Assembly: GCA_934636905.1 (NCBI GenBank)
Contig: CAKUBJ010000027.1
Span: 1 to 22,183 of the forward strand
DNA from: an uncultured Dysosmobacter sp.
GTDB taxonomy: Bacteria > Bacillota > Clostridia > Oscillospirales > Oscillospiraceae
Direction of reading: 5' to 3'
Length of the DNA stretch: 22,183 bases
Each line of letters begins with the position of its first letter. Position 1 is the stretch's first letter. This document shows, piece by piece, positions 1 to 7,224 of this stretch. The position numbers were made by a program, and so were the translations under genes. The notes under the pieces were generated by a model. That model was not told the DNA's origin. It was given only the letters and a program-made list of their open reading frames with translations, and did not search any database.

Positions 1-383
1 TTCTTGCCGGGGATGTCCGTGCGGATCATCAGCCACGCCAGCACGGAGCCAAGGGGCACCGACACCAGCACGGTGAAAAACCCGCAGATGAAGGAGTTCT
101 TCAGGGGCTGCCACAGCACGGCGCTGGACATGGTGCTGGCAAGGATGTACTTCCAGTAGTACAGGGTGAAGTCCCCCACGTGCCCCTGCACCCGGCGCAG
201 TTCGCCCTGCGCCAGCGTGAAGGTGCTGGCAACCATGGTCAGCAGGGGAATGATGATGAGGCAGAACAGGATGATGAGACTGACCAGCACCACCATATTA
301 AAGGGATTCTTCAGCACGTTCAGGATCAGGTTTTTCAATCGCCGCCTGGTCAGGGGCTTTCGGGGTAAGCCATTTTTTGACAC
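1..383 (-). CDS. ABC transporter inner-membrane permease, N-terminal part (runs off the window)
   Basis: Only the first 127 or so codons are in the window; the gene continues past base 1. The start is GTG at 383, chosen because AGAGGTG sits five bases upstream and no better start is near. The N-terminus is basic (SKNGLPRKPLTRRRLKN), followed by one long hydrophobic segment (about residues 27-50). A periplasm-facing-type loop follows, then NSFICGFFTVLVSVPLGSVL, the usual beginning of the binding-protein-dependent permease domain, and then LAWLMIRTDIPGKK. The layout resembles Fe3+/polyamine/phosphonate-type permeases (FbpB-like) with a fused or long first half, but the substrate cannot be told from this fragment. 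A LacI-type operator and a strong promoter precede it, so it is probably a regulated uptake operon read leftward. The membrane permease call is solid; the subfamily is tentative. Confidence 0.8.
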   Translation of the reverse strand, partial: MSKNGLPRKPLTRRRLKNLILNVLKNPFNMVVLVSLIILFCLIIIPLLTMVASTFTLAQGELRRVQGHVGDFTLYYWKYILASTMSSAVLWQPLKNSFICGFFTVLVSVPLGSVLAWLMIRTDIPGK

Positions 384-473
384 GGTAACACCTCTTTCTG
401 AATACTGCCTTGGGAATGCAGGGGACGGATAGCGCTTCTGTGAGCCGGGACGGGTGCCTCTGCCGCCCCGATT

Positions 474-487
474 CGCAAACGTTTGCG
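474..487. promoter_or_regulatory. LacI-family-type operator palindrome
   Basis: CGCAAACGTTTGCG is a perfect 14-bp palindrome with the central CG typical of LacI/GalR and CcpA (cre) sites. It lies about 14 bases downstream of the -10 box of the leftward promoter at 501-530, at or just after the expected transcription start, where a bound repressor would block initiation. No LacI-type regulator is encoded in the window. Confidence 0.65.
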
Positions 488-500
488 CTTTTACGATATC

Positions 501-530
501 ATTATAGAGAATCCAAAAGCCTCTTGTCAA
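501..530 (-). promoter_or_regulatory. Sigma-A-type promoter for the leftward ABC permease operon
   Basis: Read on the minus strand, TTGACA (525-530) and TATAAT (501-506) are both perfect consensus hexamers with an 18-bp spacer. Transcription would start near 494 and give a leader of about 110 bases before the GTG start at 383. The leader contains the operator at 474-487. Confidence 0.75.
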
Positions 531-581
531 GGAGGATTATGGCTATTTTCCCATAGTTTTTTTATTCAATTTCACGAAAGA

Positions 582-668
582 TATGCAGATTGCATAAAAT
601 CAGCAGAGTAGTTTTGACGAATATGCCATACGGGGTATGAGCGGTTGCGTATTGCTAACGTATACGTT
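582..668. promoter_or_regulatory. Cluster of short dyads upstream of the permease promoter
   Basis: The 384-bp gap between the permease and the CarD gene holds three further dyads: TATGCA-GAT-TGCATA at 582-596, CATAC-GGG-GTATG at 627-639, and the perfect palindrome AACGTATACGTT at 657-668. All lie upstream of the leftward -35 box, where activator sites would be expected. They differ in sequence from the 474-487 operator, so if functional they may bind other proteins. No gene is seen in this stretch. Confidence 0.35.
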
Positions 669-717
669 TTCGTAACAAAAAATGATTTGCCTAATTTGCG
701 CTGCCGGAGGACATAAA

Positions 718-747
718 GAAAAATCCCGGCGCACAGGGCACCGGGAT
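718..747 (-). terminator. Rho-independent terminator after the CarD gene
   Basis: On the minus strand ATCCCGG pairs with CCGGGAT across an 11-base loop, followed directly by TTTTTC. It lies 20 bases past the stop codon of the CarD-like gene. Confidence 0.75.
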
Positions 748-766
748 GGAGTTATGGGGGCGGCGC

Positions 767-1288
767 TCAGCATTTGGTGCCTGCGCCGGCATGGCCGGCA
801 ATATAGGGCTGCACCTCCTCATAGGGAATATCCAGCGCGGCGGACAACTCCCCGTACAGCAGCTGCTCGGCCTGCTTCATGAAGCGCTGGTCCACCATGC
901 CGAGACGGCGGTTCTGGGCTTCCGCCCGGCGCCGCTTCTGGTAAATCCCCATGGTCAGTTCCATAAGGCTGCGGCAGCTGTGCCGCCGGAGGCTGGTCTG
1001 ATAATGCTGGGTCAGCGCCTGGGTGGTGACAGACGGACAGGCGGCAGGCTGCAGAGTGGGAATGTCGCGGATGAGAGCCTCCGCCTCTTCCCGGGAAATC
1101 ACCGGGCGCATCACCACTTTGCTGTTGTCTACCGGCGTGTAGATGACGCCCCCCTGCCGCAGGGGCTTCAGCTGATAATAAAGGCGGCTTTGCTTTACGC
1201 CGTCCACATACTCCTGACGAAGGTCGACGGACAGAACCCGGCAGACGCCGGTGCATCCGTAAATTAAAAGTTCTCCGGGCTGAAACAC
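767..1288 (-). CDS. CarD/CdnL-family transcriptional regulator
   Basis: A 173-residue protein. CarD proteins bind the RNA polymerase beta subunit through an N-terminal Tudor-like (TRCF-RID) fold and touch the promoter through a helical C-terminal half, stabilising open complexes. Here the N-terminus reads FQPGELLIYGCTGVCRV, the family's hallmark start. The beta-strand section YYQLKPL...VIYTPVDNSKVVMRPVISREEA follows, and then a helix-rich basic C-terminal half (LMELTMGIYQKRRRAEAQNRRLGMVDQRFMKQAEQLLYGELS). The start is GTG at 1288, supported by AAGGAGG six bases upstream and by homology at FQPGELL. The open frame extends upstream to 1474, but that extension is non-homologous. It is monocistronic, with its own terminator at 718-747 and a Nudix terminator upstream. 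The family call is secure; its targets are unknown. Confidence 0.88.
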   Translation of the reverse strand: MFQPGELLIYGCTGVCRVLSVDLRQEYVDGVKQSRLYYQLKPLRQGGVIYTPVDNSKVVMRPVISREEAEALIRDIPTLQPAACPSVTTQALTQHYQTSLRRHSCRSLMELTMGIYQKRRRAEAQNRRLGMVDQRFMKQAEQLLYGELSAALDIPYEEVQPYIAGHAGAGTKC

Positions 1289-1512
1289 AGGAATCCTCCT
1301 TTTCCATACCGCACAATTTCCGGGCACTCCGCTCCTCCGAACCCACACGGAGAGGAAGCGGTGGGGCACCCATGGGAACCAACAACGCCATTTTACCATA
1401 TTATGGGATGAAATGTAAGTAAATATCCTGAAATTTTCAAAAAATCTACGTTTTTCCGAGAGAAATGGATGCACTTTTGGGCAAAATTACAGGTGAATGC
1501 AATCCGGGCGGA

Positions 1513-1548
1513 TGGAAAACCGGGAGAAGGCATCGCCTTCTCCCGGTT
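1513..1548 (-). terminator. Terminator overlapping the Nudix stop codon
   Basis: AACCGGGAGAAGGC (1518-1531) pairs perfectly with GCCTTCTCCCGGTT (1535-1548) over a three-base loop. On the minus strand it is followed by TTTTCC. The last two bases of the hairpin fall inside the TAA stop of the Nudix gene (1547-1549), so termination and stop are merged. Confidence 0.8.
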
Positions 1549-2155
1549 ACAGATGGGAAATCAAATCCAGAACAATCCGGGCGGTCATACCCCAGATAAC
1601 CCGGTTCTGCCGAACCCACACCGGCACTTCCACCCGCCCGGTGTTCCAGGGGTAATCCCGGGGAATGCCCACCGCTTCGTAGGGGAAGCTGTCCGGCACC
1701 TGAGGGGTCAGGGCGTAGGCATATCGCTCCGGCGGGGTGCTGCGGAAATAATCCAGCGGGACGGTGAATACCTCCGCCACTTCGGCGGGAGAGGGGCGCA
1801 GGGCGGCAAACCCCGCCGGGGAAACCAGCCCCGGCAGCGGCCGCAGCAGGAAACCCCGCTGATTGCAGATGAAATCCCCCTGCCCCAAAAGAGAAATCTC
1901 GGAGCGGGGGATGGACAGCTCCTCCTCCGTTTCCCGGAGGGCGCAGTCCGCCGGCGCTTCCCCCGGCTCCATCCGTCCGCCGGGAAAACAGGTTTCCCCC
2001 GCCTGACGCACTGCGGCGGAGCGGACTTCAAACAGCAGATGCAGCCCGTCCGGACGCTCCACCAGCGGACACAGCACCGCGTATTCCCGGTGCGCCCCCA
2101 GAAGGCCGGGGACGTGGCCGTCGTAAAAGCGGCGCAGACGCTCCAACTCTCCCAT
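1547..2155 (-). CDS. Nudix hydrolase, CoA pyrophosphatase-like (NudL/YeaB type)
   Basis: A protein of 202 residues. The Nudix box is complete in form: G-RMEPG-E-APADCAL-RETEEELSI, matching GX5EX7REUXEEXGU except that the late glycine is serine. Just before it, VRSAAVRQAGETCFPGG corresponds to the UPF0035 signature found in coenzyme A pyrophosphatases (LLTxRS...HxGQVxFPGG). Enzymes of this group split CoA or acyl-CoA into phosphopantetheine compounds and 3',5'-ADP; the CoA assignment is by motif only. I take ATG at 2155, which overlaps the TGA stop of the lipid kinase gene (TGATG); a GTG one codon upstream (2158) is the alternative. No clear Shine-Dalgarno site is visible, so translation probably depends on coupling to the upstream gene. 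Confidence 0.82.
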   Translation of the reverse strand: MGELERLRRFYDGHVPGLLGAHREYAVLCPLVERPDGLHLLFEVRSAAVRQAGETCFPGGRMEPGEAPADCALRETEEELSIPRSEISLLGQGDFICNQRGFLLRPLPGLVSPAGFAALRPSPAEVAEVFTVPLDYFRSTPPERYAYALTPQVPDSFPYEAVGIPRDYPWNTGRVEVPVWVRQNRVIWGMTARIVLDLISHL

Positions 2156-3045
2156 CACAGCAGCATGGTCAGGGCGCGCCGGCGGTTGGAGATGTCCACG
2201 GCAGGGCGGCTTGGCTCATATTCGCCGTCCAGCGACCAGGGAAGATCCTCGTCCGTTTCCACATGGATGGCGGTGACGTGGCGGAAAATCAGCCCGCCTG
2301 CGTCGTACTGCTGGTTCAGCAGCGCCCGGATCAGGTTCTGGAGGTCGGCTGCGTTTTTGGGGTTGGGAATCAGCAGCAGTTCAAAGCGGCCGTCGTCCAG
2401 CACTACCTGCTCCCCCTCCAGCTTCATCATGCCGGCGATGGAGGTGGAGTTGGCCACGGCGCCGAAGAGATAGTCCCCGTCCAGACACTCGCCATCGGCA
2501 GTGATGCGGACACGGTAGGGCCGCAGGGTGTCCAGATCCCGGATTCCCTCCAGCAGGTAGCCGAAGTGCCCCAGTGCGTTCTTCATATCCTGCGAGGCGG
2601 CGTAGGAGGTGCGGGTAAAAGCGCCGAAGGAGGCGACATACACAAAGACACGCTCCCCGAAGCTGCCGATGTCCAGCTGCCGCGTCTGCCCCCGGACAAT
2701 GGCCTCGGCGGCTTTGGCGGGGTCGGAGGGAATTTTCAGGCTGGCGGCGAAATCGTTGGTGCTGCCCCGAGGCAGATAGCCCACCACCGGCGGATGGGGC
2801 AGGGTCTGGAGGCCGGAGATGACTTCGTTGAGGGTGCCGTCGCCCCCTACGGCCACCACGGTGTCGTAGGAGCCGCCCTCCTCCCGGGCGATGCGGGCGG
2901 CGTCCCCTGCCGCGGCCGTGGGGCGGATGGCAAGGAGATACCCGGCGCCGCAGAATGCGGCAGCGGCGTCATAAAGGGGACCCCGGGGCTTGCTGCGTCC
3001 CGCCCGGGGATTGACAATCATCAGGAGCTTCTTCTGCGGTTCCAT
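2155..3045 (-). CDS. Diacylglycerol/lipid kinase family protein (DgkB/YegS-like)
   Basis: A 296-residue soluble lipid kinase-type protein. The N-terminal DAGK catalytic domain shows LLMIVNPRAGR (residues 7-17), the nucleotide-binding GGDGTLNE (67-74) and PRGSTNDFA (92-100), all diagnostic of the family. The C-terminal beta-rich domain includes GVxxxANS-like FGAVANSTSIAGMM and DDGRFELLLIPNP. Members phosphorylate diacylglycerol to phosphatidic acid in Gram-positive phospholipid recycling, or act on related lipids; which lipid is not decidable here. The start is ATG at 3045 with GGAGG nine bases upstream; the frame stays open to 3264, but that part is unrelated to the family. It is the first gene of a two-gene operon with the Nudix gene, transcribed from the promoter at 3114-3142. 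Confidence 0.88.
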   Translation of the reverse strand: MEPQKKLLMIVNPRAGRSKPRGPLYDAAAAFCGAGYLLAIRPTAAAGDAARIAREEGGSYDTVVAVGGDGTLNEVISGLQTLPHPPVVGYLPRGSTNDFAASLKIPSDPAKAAEAIVRGQTRQLDIGSFGERVFVYVASFGAFTRTSYAASQDMKNALGHFGYLLEGIRDLDTLRPYRVRITADGECLDGDYLFGAVANSTSIAGMMKLEGEQVVLDDGRFELLLIPNPKNAADLQNLIRALLNQQYDAGGLIFRHVTAIHVETDEDLPWSLDGEYEPSRPAVDISNRRRALTMLL

Positions 3046-3113
3046 AGCTGCGCCTCCGAAAAAAACCGAAGCCGCCGGCGGGGCGGCCGCGTGTGAAAAG
3101 AGATTGTTAAAGT

Positions 3114-3142
3114 AGTATAGCACAGGAAAAACAGGATTGCAA
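3114..3142 (-). promoter_or_regulatory. Promoter of the lipid kinase-Nudix operon
   Basis: On the minus strand TTGCAA (3137-3142) and TATACT (3114-3119) are separated by exactly 17 bp. The -35 hexamer is self-complementary and is also the -35 of the opposite promoter. Confidence 0.7.
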
Positions 3143-3165
3143 TTCCGGCAGGCGGCGTGTAGAAT
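3137..3165 (+). promoter_or_regulatory. Promoter of the AI-2E-family transporter gene
   Basis: On the plus strand TTGCAA (3137-3142) and TAGAAT (3160-3165) are separated by exactly 17 bp, predicting a start near 3172. It uses the same palindromic hexamer as the divergent lipid-kinase promoter. Confidence 0.65.
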
Positions 3166-3203
3166 AAAGGTGTAGCAAAGAAATGACGAAAGGGCGGCGG
3201 CAC

Positions 3204-4442
3204 ATGAAAAACAGAGACGGTGCAATCCGGTGGGGTCTGGCAATTTTTCTGACGGTGTCCGCAATCCTGCTGTTCTATGATACCCTGTTCGGGCACCGGG
3301 TAATCCCCGTCTTTTTCGGGCAGCTGCTCCATGCGCTGCAGCCGGTGATTATCGGCGGGATGCTGGCCTACCTGCTGGCGCCGGTTATCGACTTCTTTGA
3401 GGAGCGGCTCCTTCCCGGGCGGCTGCAAAAAGCCCGGCAGGAGGGGCGCCTGATTTCCCGGAGCGCCCGCACCGTCAGCCTGCTGCTGACGTGGATGATT
3501 ATCAGCCTGCTGTGCTATGTGCTGGGCTGCCTGCTGCTGCCTCAACTCTATCAGAGCGTGGTGCAGCTGTTTTCCAGCGTTGAGGGGTACTACAACACCA
3601 TCAGCGGCTGGGTGCAGCACCTGCTGGAGAAGAACCCTGCGGTGGAAGCCTGGGTAGCCGCCCAGATGGACACCTTTTATGAAACGGCAACCACCTGGCT
3701 GAAAGACGAGGTGCTCACCCGGACACAGATGCTGATGATTGCCGTGTCCGGCGGCGTGGTCAGCACGCTGATGTTCCTGAAGAACCTGCTGGTGGGGGTC
3801 ATTGTGTCCGTGTACTTCATGGCCACCAAGGAGCGCTGCGCCGCCCACGGCAGGAAAATCATCTACAGCCTCTTCCCGGCGGACAAGGTCTACTGGATTT
3901 TCCGGGGGACGGCCAAGATGGACCGCATCTTTTCTGGCTTTGTCCGGGGCAAGCTGCTGGACTCCCTGATTATCGGCATCCTGTGCTTCATCGGCTGCTC
4001 CCTTCTGAAGATGCCCTACACGCCGCTGGTGTCGGTGATTGTGGGCGTGACCAATGTGATTCCCTTCTTCGGCCCCTTCCTGGGCGCCATTCCCAGCTTT
4101 TTCCTGATTCTGCTGGTGAATCCCATCCAGTCCCTGTACTTCCTGCTGTTTGTGCTGGCGCTTCAGCAGCTGGACGGCAACTTCATCGGCCCCAAAATTC
4201 TGGGGGACAGCACCGGCCTTTCCAGCCTGTGGGTCATTATCGCCATTCTGGTGGGAGGCAGCTTCTTCGGCGTGGCGGGAATGTTTTTCGGCGTGCCGGT
4301 GTGCGCCTGCCTGTACAGCCTGACGGCGTTTCTGGTGGAGCGGCGGCTGGCGGAGAAGGATTTGCCGGTGGAAACGGAGCGCTACACGGCGCCGCTGCCG
4401 GAGAATCGGACCCGTCCTCCGGAGGACGGAAAGAAGCCGTAA
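3204..4442 (+). CDS. AI-2E family transporter (TqsA/YdiK-type membrane protein)
   Basis: A 412-residue polytopic membrane protein. Hydrophobic segments occur near the N-terminus (WGLAIFLTVSAILLFYD; PVIIGGMLAYLLAPVIDFFE). A pair around LLLTWMIISLLCYVLGCLLL follows, then a long amphipathic region, and then a C-terminal bundle. That bundle carries the family's marks: FVRGKLLDSLIIGILCFIG, VTNVIPFFGPFLGAIPS and QQLDGNFIGPKILGDSTGLS. Family members export autoinducer-2, or in other cases act as Na+/H+ antiporters or have unknown substrates, so no substrate is claimed. The frame is open from ATG 3183, but the predicted transcript starts near 3172, leaving no room for a ribosome site there. ATG 3204 has AAAGGGCGG upstream and fits the family N-terminus better. 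It is monocistronic. Confidence 0.85.
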   Translation: MKNRDGAIRWGLAIFLTVSAILLFYDTLFGHRVIPVFFGQLLHALQPVIIGGMLAYLLAPVIDFFEERLLPGRLQKARQEGRLISRSARTVSLLLTWMIISLLCYVLGCLLLPQLYQSVVQLFSSVEGYYNTISGWVQHLLEKNPAVEAWVAAQMDTFYETATTWLKDEVLTRTQMLMIAVSGGVVSTLMFLKNLLVGVIVSVYFMATKERCAAHGRKIIYSLFPADKVYWIFRGTAKMDRIFSGFVRGKLLDSLIIGILCFIGCSLLKMPYTPLVSVIVGVTNVIPFFGPFLGAIPSFFLILLVNPIQSLYFLLFVLALQQLDGNFIGPKILGDSTGLSSLWVIIAILVGGSFFGVAGMFFGVPVCACLYSLTAFLVERRLAEKDLPVETERYTAPLPENRTRPPEDGKKP

Positions 4443-4449
4443 AAAAAGC

Positions 4450-4478
4450 TTGCCTTTTAGAGAGGATTCCTGTACAAT
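4450..4478 (+). promoter_or_regulatory. Promoter of the ABC importer operon
   Basis: TTGCCT (4450-4455) and TACAAT (4473-4478) with a 17-bp spacer, starting only eight bases after the AI-2E stop codon. The predicted start, near 4485, leaves a leader of about 180 bases before the binding-protein gene. Confidence 0.6.
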
Positions 4479-4479
4479 A

Positions 4480-4533
4480 CAGCCTTGCGGGGGTATCGTT
4501 AGAAAAATAACAAACCACCCGCAGGGCTGTTTT
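4480..4533 (+). terminator. Read-through terminator of the AI-2E gene, overlapping the importer promoter
   Basis: CAGCCTTGCGGG (4480-4491) pairs with CCCGCAGGGCTG (4518-4529), including one G-U pair, and TTTT follows. The left arm straddles the predicted start site of the promoter at 4450-4478. RNA coming from AI-2E can therefore form the whole hairpin, while RNA starting at 4485 lacks half of the left arm. That selectivity is inference. Confidence 0.5.
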
Positions 4534-4647
4534 GCGGTCTGCACCGCAGGCCGCCTGTTTTAGGTATGTTCGGCGCCGTCCGGCGCCGGAGATATGCGGG
4601 ACGGGGACAGCCCCGCCCGCAGATACACTGACTCCTGCGGAGCAGTG
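4534..4647 (+). promoter_or_regulatory. Structured 5' leader of the ABC importer operon
   Basis: Four hairpins follow one another: GCGGTCTGC/GCAGGCCGC (4534-4554, followed by TTTT at 4558-4561, terminator-like); GGCGCC/GGCGCC (4572-4587); GCGGG-A-CGGGG/CCCCGCCCGC (4596-4620); and CACTG-A-CTCC/GGAGCAGTG (4626-4647). The last ends just before the AAAAAGGAG ribosome site at 4650-4658. I do not recognise a known riboswitch class. The arrangement could be an attenuator or simply stable spacer RNA. Confidence 0.4.
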
Positions 4648-4666
4648 ATAAAAAGGAGAACTGCAT

Positions 4667-6232
4667 ATGAAAAAGAGAATCCTGACGCTTCTGGCGGCGG
4701 CCTGCCTCCTGAGCGCCGTACTCAGCGGATGCGGAGGCGGCAGCCAGACGGGAACGGCCGGAAACACCGAACAGAACACCGCCGCCCCGGCGGACGGCCC
4801 TGAGGCCCGTGCCGCGGCAGGGCAGCTGAATGTGGGCATTGCCCAGGATCTGGACAGCAGTCTTGACCCTCACAAAACCGTGAAGGCAGGAACCCGGGAA
4901 GTGATGTTCAACGTATTTGAGGGCCTTCTGAAACCGGACGCCAACGGCAATCTGCATCCCGCCGTGGCGGAGAGTTATACGGTTTCCGACGACCATCTGC
5001 TTTATACCTTCAAGCTGCGCCCCGGCGTGAAGTTCCACAACGGGCAGGAGGTGACGCCGGAGGATGTTATCTGGTCCTATCAGCGCTGCGCCCAGCCTGA
5101 CAGCGCCGACATTATTCAGGTGGCGGCCTTTGACGGTGTGGAGATGTATCAGGAGGGGGAGGACAGCGTCTGCTTCCGTCTGACGGAGCCGAATAACGAA
5201 TTTACCTCCTACCTCACCACCGCCGTGCTGCCGAAGGACTACACGGAGCAGGATACCGCCCCCGTGGGCACCGGCCCCTTCCGGTTCGTCTCCCGGACGG
5301 CGCAGGAGTCCGTGGTGCTGGAGCGGTTTGACGATTACTGGGGAACCAAGCCCGATCTGACCAGAGTCACCTACAAGATCATTGAGAATTCGGACAGCAT
5401 CCTGCTGAGCCTCCAGAGCGGCGCGGTGGACGTGTTTGCCCACCTGACCACCACTCAGATTGCCCAGCTGGGAGACGGCTTCCATGTGGAAGAGGGCACC
5501 ATGAATCTGGTGCAGGCCCTGTACCTCAACAATGCGGAGAAGCCCTTTGACGATGTGCGGGTACGGCAGGCCCTGTGCTATGCCATTGACCGCCAGCAGA
5601 TTCTGGATCTGGCCTTTGACGGCTACGGCACCCTGCTGGGTTCCAGTATGTACCCTGCCTTCAGCAAGTACTTTGACGACAGTCTTACCAACACCTACGC
5701 ATACGACACGGAAAAGGCAAAGGCTCTGCTGGCGGAGGCCGGGTATCCCGACGGCTTTGACATGACCATCACCGTGCCCAGCAACTATCAGCCCCACATG
5801 GACACCGCACAGGTGATTGTGGAGCAGCTGAAGGCCGTGGGGGTGAATGCCGCCATTCAGCCCGTTACCTGGGAGAGTTGGGTGCAGGACACCTACTCCA
5901 ACCGGCAGTTCCAGTCCACGGTGGTGGGGGTGGATGCCTCCAACATGACGGCTTCCGCCATGCTGAGCCGCTTTGTCTCCACTGCCGGCAACAACTTCGT
6001 CAACTACAGCAATGCCGATTACGACGCCCTGTACGCCCAGGCACAGGCCTGCTATGACGACGGGGAGCAGACCGGCCTGTACGGGGAACTGGAAAAGAAC
6101 CTGACGGACAACGCCGCCAACGTCTATATTCAGGATATGGCGGACTTCGTGGCGGTGCGGGACGGACTGGAAGGCCCGGACTTCTATCCCATCTATGTAT
6201 TGGACCTCTCCACCTTTCACTACACGAAATAA
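4667..6232 (+). CDS. ABC transporter substrate-binding lipoprotein (SBP family 5, peptide/nickel type)
   Basis: A 521-residue lipoprotein. The signal peptide MKKRILTLLAAACLL ends in lipobox L19-S20-G21-C22, so Cys22 would be lipid-anchored on the outer face of the membrane. A glycine/threonine-rich linker precedes the family 5 domain. Recognisable blocks are LDSSLDPHKTVKAGTREVMFN...EGLLKP, the YTFKLRPGVKFHNGQEVTPEDVIWSY region and APVGTGPFRF. Later come ERFDDYWGTKP, FDDVRVRQALCYAIDRQQIL and YDTEKAKALLAEAGYPDGFD. These are the hallmarks of DppA/OppA/NikA-like proteins that capture peptides, nickel chelates or related solutes. It is the first gene of a five-gene importer operon. The ligand is not inferable from sequence alone. 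Confidence 0.92.
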   Translation: MKKRILTLLAAACLLSAVLSGCGGGSQTGTAGNTEQNTAAPADGPEARAAAGQLNVGIAQDLDSSLDPHKTVKAGTREVMFNVFEGLLKPDANGNLHPAVAESYTVSDDHLLYTFKLRPGVKFHNGQEVTPEDVIWSYQRCAQPDSADIIQVAAFDGVEMYQEGEDSVCFRLTEPNNEFTSYLTTAVLPKDYTEQDTAPVGTGPFRFVSRTAQESVVLERFDDYWGTKPDLTRVTYKIIENSDSILLSLQSGAVDVFAHLTTTQIAQLGDGFHVEEGTMNLVQALYLNNAEKPFDDVRVRQALCYAIDRQQILDLAFDGYGTLLGSSMYPAFSKYFDDSLTNTYAYDTEKAKALLAEAGYPDGFDMTITVPSNYQPHMDTAQVIVEQLKAVGVNAAIQPVTWESWVQDTYSNRQFQSTVVGVDASNMTASAMLSRFVSTAGNNFVNYSNADYDALYAQAQACYDDGEQTGLYGELEKNLTDNAANVYIQDMADFVAVRDGLEGPDFYPIYVLDLSTFHYTK

Positions 6233-6285
6233 GCAATGAACGGCGGTTGTTTTCACACCGCTGACCCGGAAGGGAGATGACTGAC

Positions 6286-7224
6286 ATGAGATACACGGCG
6301 CGGAAGCTTCTGACGCTGCTGGTCACCATGCTGGTCGTCTCCTTTCTGACGTTTGCGGCCTTTGACCTGATTTCCGGCGACCCCGCCGCCACCCTGCTGG
6401 GCACCCAGGCCACCCCGGAAAAGGTGGCGGCTCTCCGGGAGGAGATGGGGCTGAACCGCCCCCTGCCGGTGCGGTACGGGGAGTGGCTTGCCGGGTTCTT
6501 TACCGGGAATCTGGGGACGTCTTTCCAGTACCGCCAGCCAGTGCGGGAGGTGCTGGCCTCCAAAACACTGGTGACGCTGTGCCTGAGCCTTGTGAGTTTT
6601 GTGCTGATTACGGCGGTGTCCCTGCCGCTGGGGCTGCTGTCCGCCAACGGGAAGCTGGAGGGACTGCACACGGCGGTGAACCAGTTCTGCATGGCGGTGC
6701 CGCCCTTTTTCACCGGCATCCTGATTTCCTGGCTTTTCGGGATTACGCTCCATGCCTTCGTGCCCGGGGATTTTCCGAAGCTGGAGGAACATCCGGGGAA
6801 AGCCCTGATTTATCTGTTCTTTGCCGCCGTGTCCATCGCCATCCCCCGGGTGGCCATGACGGTGCGGATGCTGCGGAGCACCGTTATCAGCGAGATGAAC
6901 AAGCCCTATGTCCGCACCGCCATTGCCCGGGGCAATGACCGGCGGCAGGTGCTGTGGGGGCATGTGCTGAAAAATTCGCTGGTGCCCACCGTGACCTTTC
7001 TGGGGCAGACCATGGCGGAAATTGTGGCAGGCAGCATCGTGGTGGAGCAGGTGTTCTCCATCCCCGGACTGGGACGGATGCTGGTGGCCTCCATTTCCAA
7101 TCAGGATTACCCGGTGGTAGAGGCCATTGTGGTGATTCTGGCCTTCTGGGTGGTGCTCTCCGGCACACTGGCGGATTTGGTCAACCGCTGCATTGACCCC
7201 CGGTTAGGAGGGACAGGCAGATGA
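6286..7224 (+). CDS. ABC importer permease, DppB/NikB type
   Basis: A 312-residue inner-membrane permease. The N-terminal segment ARKLLTLLVTMLVVSFLTFAAFDL is the TM1 of the DppB class. The conserved GDPAATLLG and LGLNRPLPVRYGEWL-like stretch (here MGLNRPLPVRYGEWLAGF) follows, and then GNLGTSFQYRQPV. The EAA loop that docks the ATPases is PYVRTAIARGNDRRQVLWGH. GQTMAEIVAGSIVVEQVFSIPGLGRMLV is also family-typical. The frame begins at ATG 6277, but GGAAGGGAG lies directly against that codon. ATG 6286, nine bases past the ribosome site, is the likelier start. The 3' end overlaps the next gene by ATGA, giving translational coupling. Confidence 0.92.
   Translation: MRYTARKLLTLLVTMLVVSFLTFAAFDLISGDPAATLLGTQATPEKVAALREEMGLNRPLPVRYGEWLAGFFTGNLGTSFQYRQPVREVLASKTLVTLCLSLVSFVLITAVSLPLGLLSANGKLEGLHTAVNQFCMAVPPFFTGILISWLFGITLHAFVPGDFPKLEEHPGKALIYLFFAAVSIAIPRVAMTVRMLRSTVISEMNKPYVRTAIARGNDRRQVLWGHVLKNSLVPTVTFLGQTMAEIVAGSIVVEQVFSIPGLGRMLVASISNQDYPVVEAIVVILAFWVVLSGTLADLVNRCIDPRLGGTGR

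Noticed and set aside
3021..4544. Minus-strand open frame of 507 codons
   Set aside because: Antisense to the AI-2E transporter; Gln/His/Ala-rich composition typical of the reverse frame of a membrane protein gene.
4499..6256. Minus-strand open frame of 585 codons
   Set aside because: It lies antisense to the binding-protein gene, which has a lipobox and family motifs. The translation is Gly/Val/His/Gln-rich without a recognisable domain; this is a GC-rich shadow.
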